From contig JASWJB010000524.1 of NCBI GenBank assembly GCA_032433595.1, forward strand, positions 1 through 19,519: a stretch of DNA of 19,519 nucleotides, given 5' to 3'. Both the position numbers and the translations under genes were made by a program. The notes under the pieces were generated by a model, which was not told where the DNA came from, did no database searches, and worked only from the letters and a program-made list of their open reading frames with translations. Of this stretch, positions 18,963 through 19,519 are shown piece after piece. Position 1 is the first letter of the stretch. The number at the start of each line of letters is the position of its first letter. Source of the stretch: Conoideocrella luteorostrata. Taxonomy: Eukaryota > Ascomycota > Sordariomycetes > Hypocreales > Clavicipitaceae.

Positions 18963-19164
18963 TGTGGGTTGCACAGGGTGTGCAACAGGTGATCTAGATC
19001 AACTGCTTCAAAATAGAATATATTCAATAAGTCGGGTCTATCTAAGAGGGGATAAACAAGTCAAGATACGATGCCTACGATGCTCGTATAAATAGGGTGG
19101 CCGAAGGGTGACCACGTGAAGATATCCGTGCTCTTATTGTGTGCTTGGCGGCGATATTCCAACA
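18963..19164. mobile_element. Solo LTR B (202 bp), same family as LTR A
   Basis: Ends are TGTGGGTTGC and TATTCCAACA, and the perfect 5-bp duplication CTTAT flanks it. Near its left end GTTGCACAGGGTGTGCAAC is a perfect hairpin (8-bp arms, 3-base loop). A CGTATAAAT box and GGTGACCACGTGA recur at the same places as in LTR A. The duplications of A and B differ, so these are two independent insertions and not the two ends of one element. Confidence 0.9.
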
Positions 19165-19169
19165 CTTAT
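19165..19169 (+). repeat. Target-site duplication CTTAT, right of solo LTR B
   Basis: This is an exact copy of 18958-18962. Confidence 0.88.
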
Positions 19170-19394
19170 AGACGATCCATTTGATCTTGACCAAATTGCT
19201 CAAGTTCGAGCCTCACGTGAGACGGCATCCACCACAATAGAAGATCATTTTCGCCCACAAACTGCCTAGTAGGTTCTGTAGGCTAGAGTTGCGTGCGCTG
19301 GAATTGGGGGCTGTCCGGGTCGCCTTTGGGCTTAGGACTAAATGTGCTTCGGGTTAGAATTTGCGTATAACATAGAACAACAATAGTAAGTTCG

Positions 19395-19519
19395 TGTCAC
19401 GACTGGGTACTGGTAAAGCAGAGTGATAGACAAGACTTCTGAAGTATTCGTAGCTTCTTAGCAACAAGGTAGCACTGTATTGTGAACGGTCTTAATCTCT
19501 GGCCTTCTAACAATCTGGT
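19395..19519 (-). mobile_element. LTR copy, inverted, cut by the window end (family of 9245-9519)
   Basis: Reverse-complemented, this aligns base for base with about 9395-9519: TTAGAAGGC.AGAGA.TAAGACCGTTCA, then GTCTTGTCTATCACTCTGCTTTA.CAG and AGTCGTGAC. It ends in CA, which gives the family terminus. Only the last 125 bases of the LTR lie in the window, so whether it is solo or part of a full element cannot be told. Confidence 0.87.

Larger units (their letters stand above)
18855..19269 (+). pseudogene. Unidentified open frame split by solo LTR B
   Basis: The plus-strand frame reading SEEASNLIHTDDACVFDDYL reaches AKTLLI at the left target copy. After the LTR and one copy of CTTAT are discounted, the same frame continues with DDPFDLDQIAQVRASRE to a TAG at about 19267. 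The combined stretch is about 65 to 75 codons, acidic, and open across the junction. I do not recognise it; it might be the tail of a transposase or of a host gene. Continuity of the frame across the empty site is the only evidence that it was ever coding. Confidence 0.3.

Noticed and set aside
18202..19164. A complete LTR retrotransposon with LTR A and LTR B as its two ends
   Set aside because: The LTRs have different, individually perfect 5-bp duplications, and the DNA between them holds an FAD-oxidase stub and no gag or pol.
19200..19225. A tRNA-like GTTCGAGCC string
   Set aside because: No acceptor stem, D-arm or anticodon arm can be folded around it; no tRNA was found elsewhere either.

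Overview
The window looks like nuclear DNA of a filamentous ascomycete (Pezizomycotina). The multi-exon genes have short GT-AG introns (58 to 110 bp). The recognisable genes belong to families typical of such fungi: a TRI5-type terpene synthase, a secreted trypsin, a fungal short-chain dehydrogenase, a cytochrome P450 relic and a berberine-bridge-type FAD oxidase relic. Old LINE and LTR debris fills much of the rest. A trypsin beside secondary-metabolite genes would suit Hypocreales such as Metarhizium or Pochonia, but the genus is a guess.

Layout. 1-459: CpG-rich then AT-rich sequence, perhaps the end of an LTR element. 460-1657 (minus): apparently intact three-exon class I terpene synthase. 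1658-3868: no convincing gene; one copy of a dispersed repeat. 3869-4790 (minus): intact three-exon secreted trypsin. 4791-8524: no gene; a LINE crumb near 6.6-6.8 kb and a GTTTCA/TGAAAC motif cluster near 8 kb. 8538-10139: a 5'-truncated LINE (RNase H plus C-terminal zinc knuckle) interrupted by a 275-bp solo LTR with a perfect 5-bp target duplication. 10709-12412 (minus): a 567-codon ORF of unknown function. 12413-14719: mostly empty; second copy of the dispersed repeat. 14720-15351 (minus): N-terminal part of a dead P450. 16766-17943 (plus): intact three-exon SDR. 18202-19169: two solo LTRs of one family, each with its own 5-bp duplication, on either side of the C-terminal stub of an FAD oxidase. 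The window ends inside an inverted copy of the LTR found in the LINE.

The metabolic genes (terpene synthase, P450, SDR, FAD oxidase) are the combination expected of a terpenoid biosynthetic cluster. Two members are dead and the locus has been repeatedly invaded by retroelements. The reading I favour, as inference, is a decaying or remodelled terpenoid locus in which the synthase and the SDR survive. No RNA gene or CRISPR array was seen.
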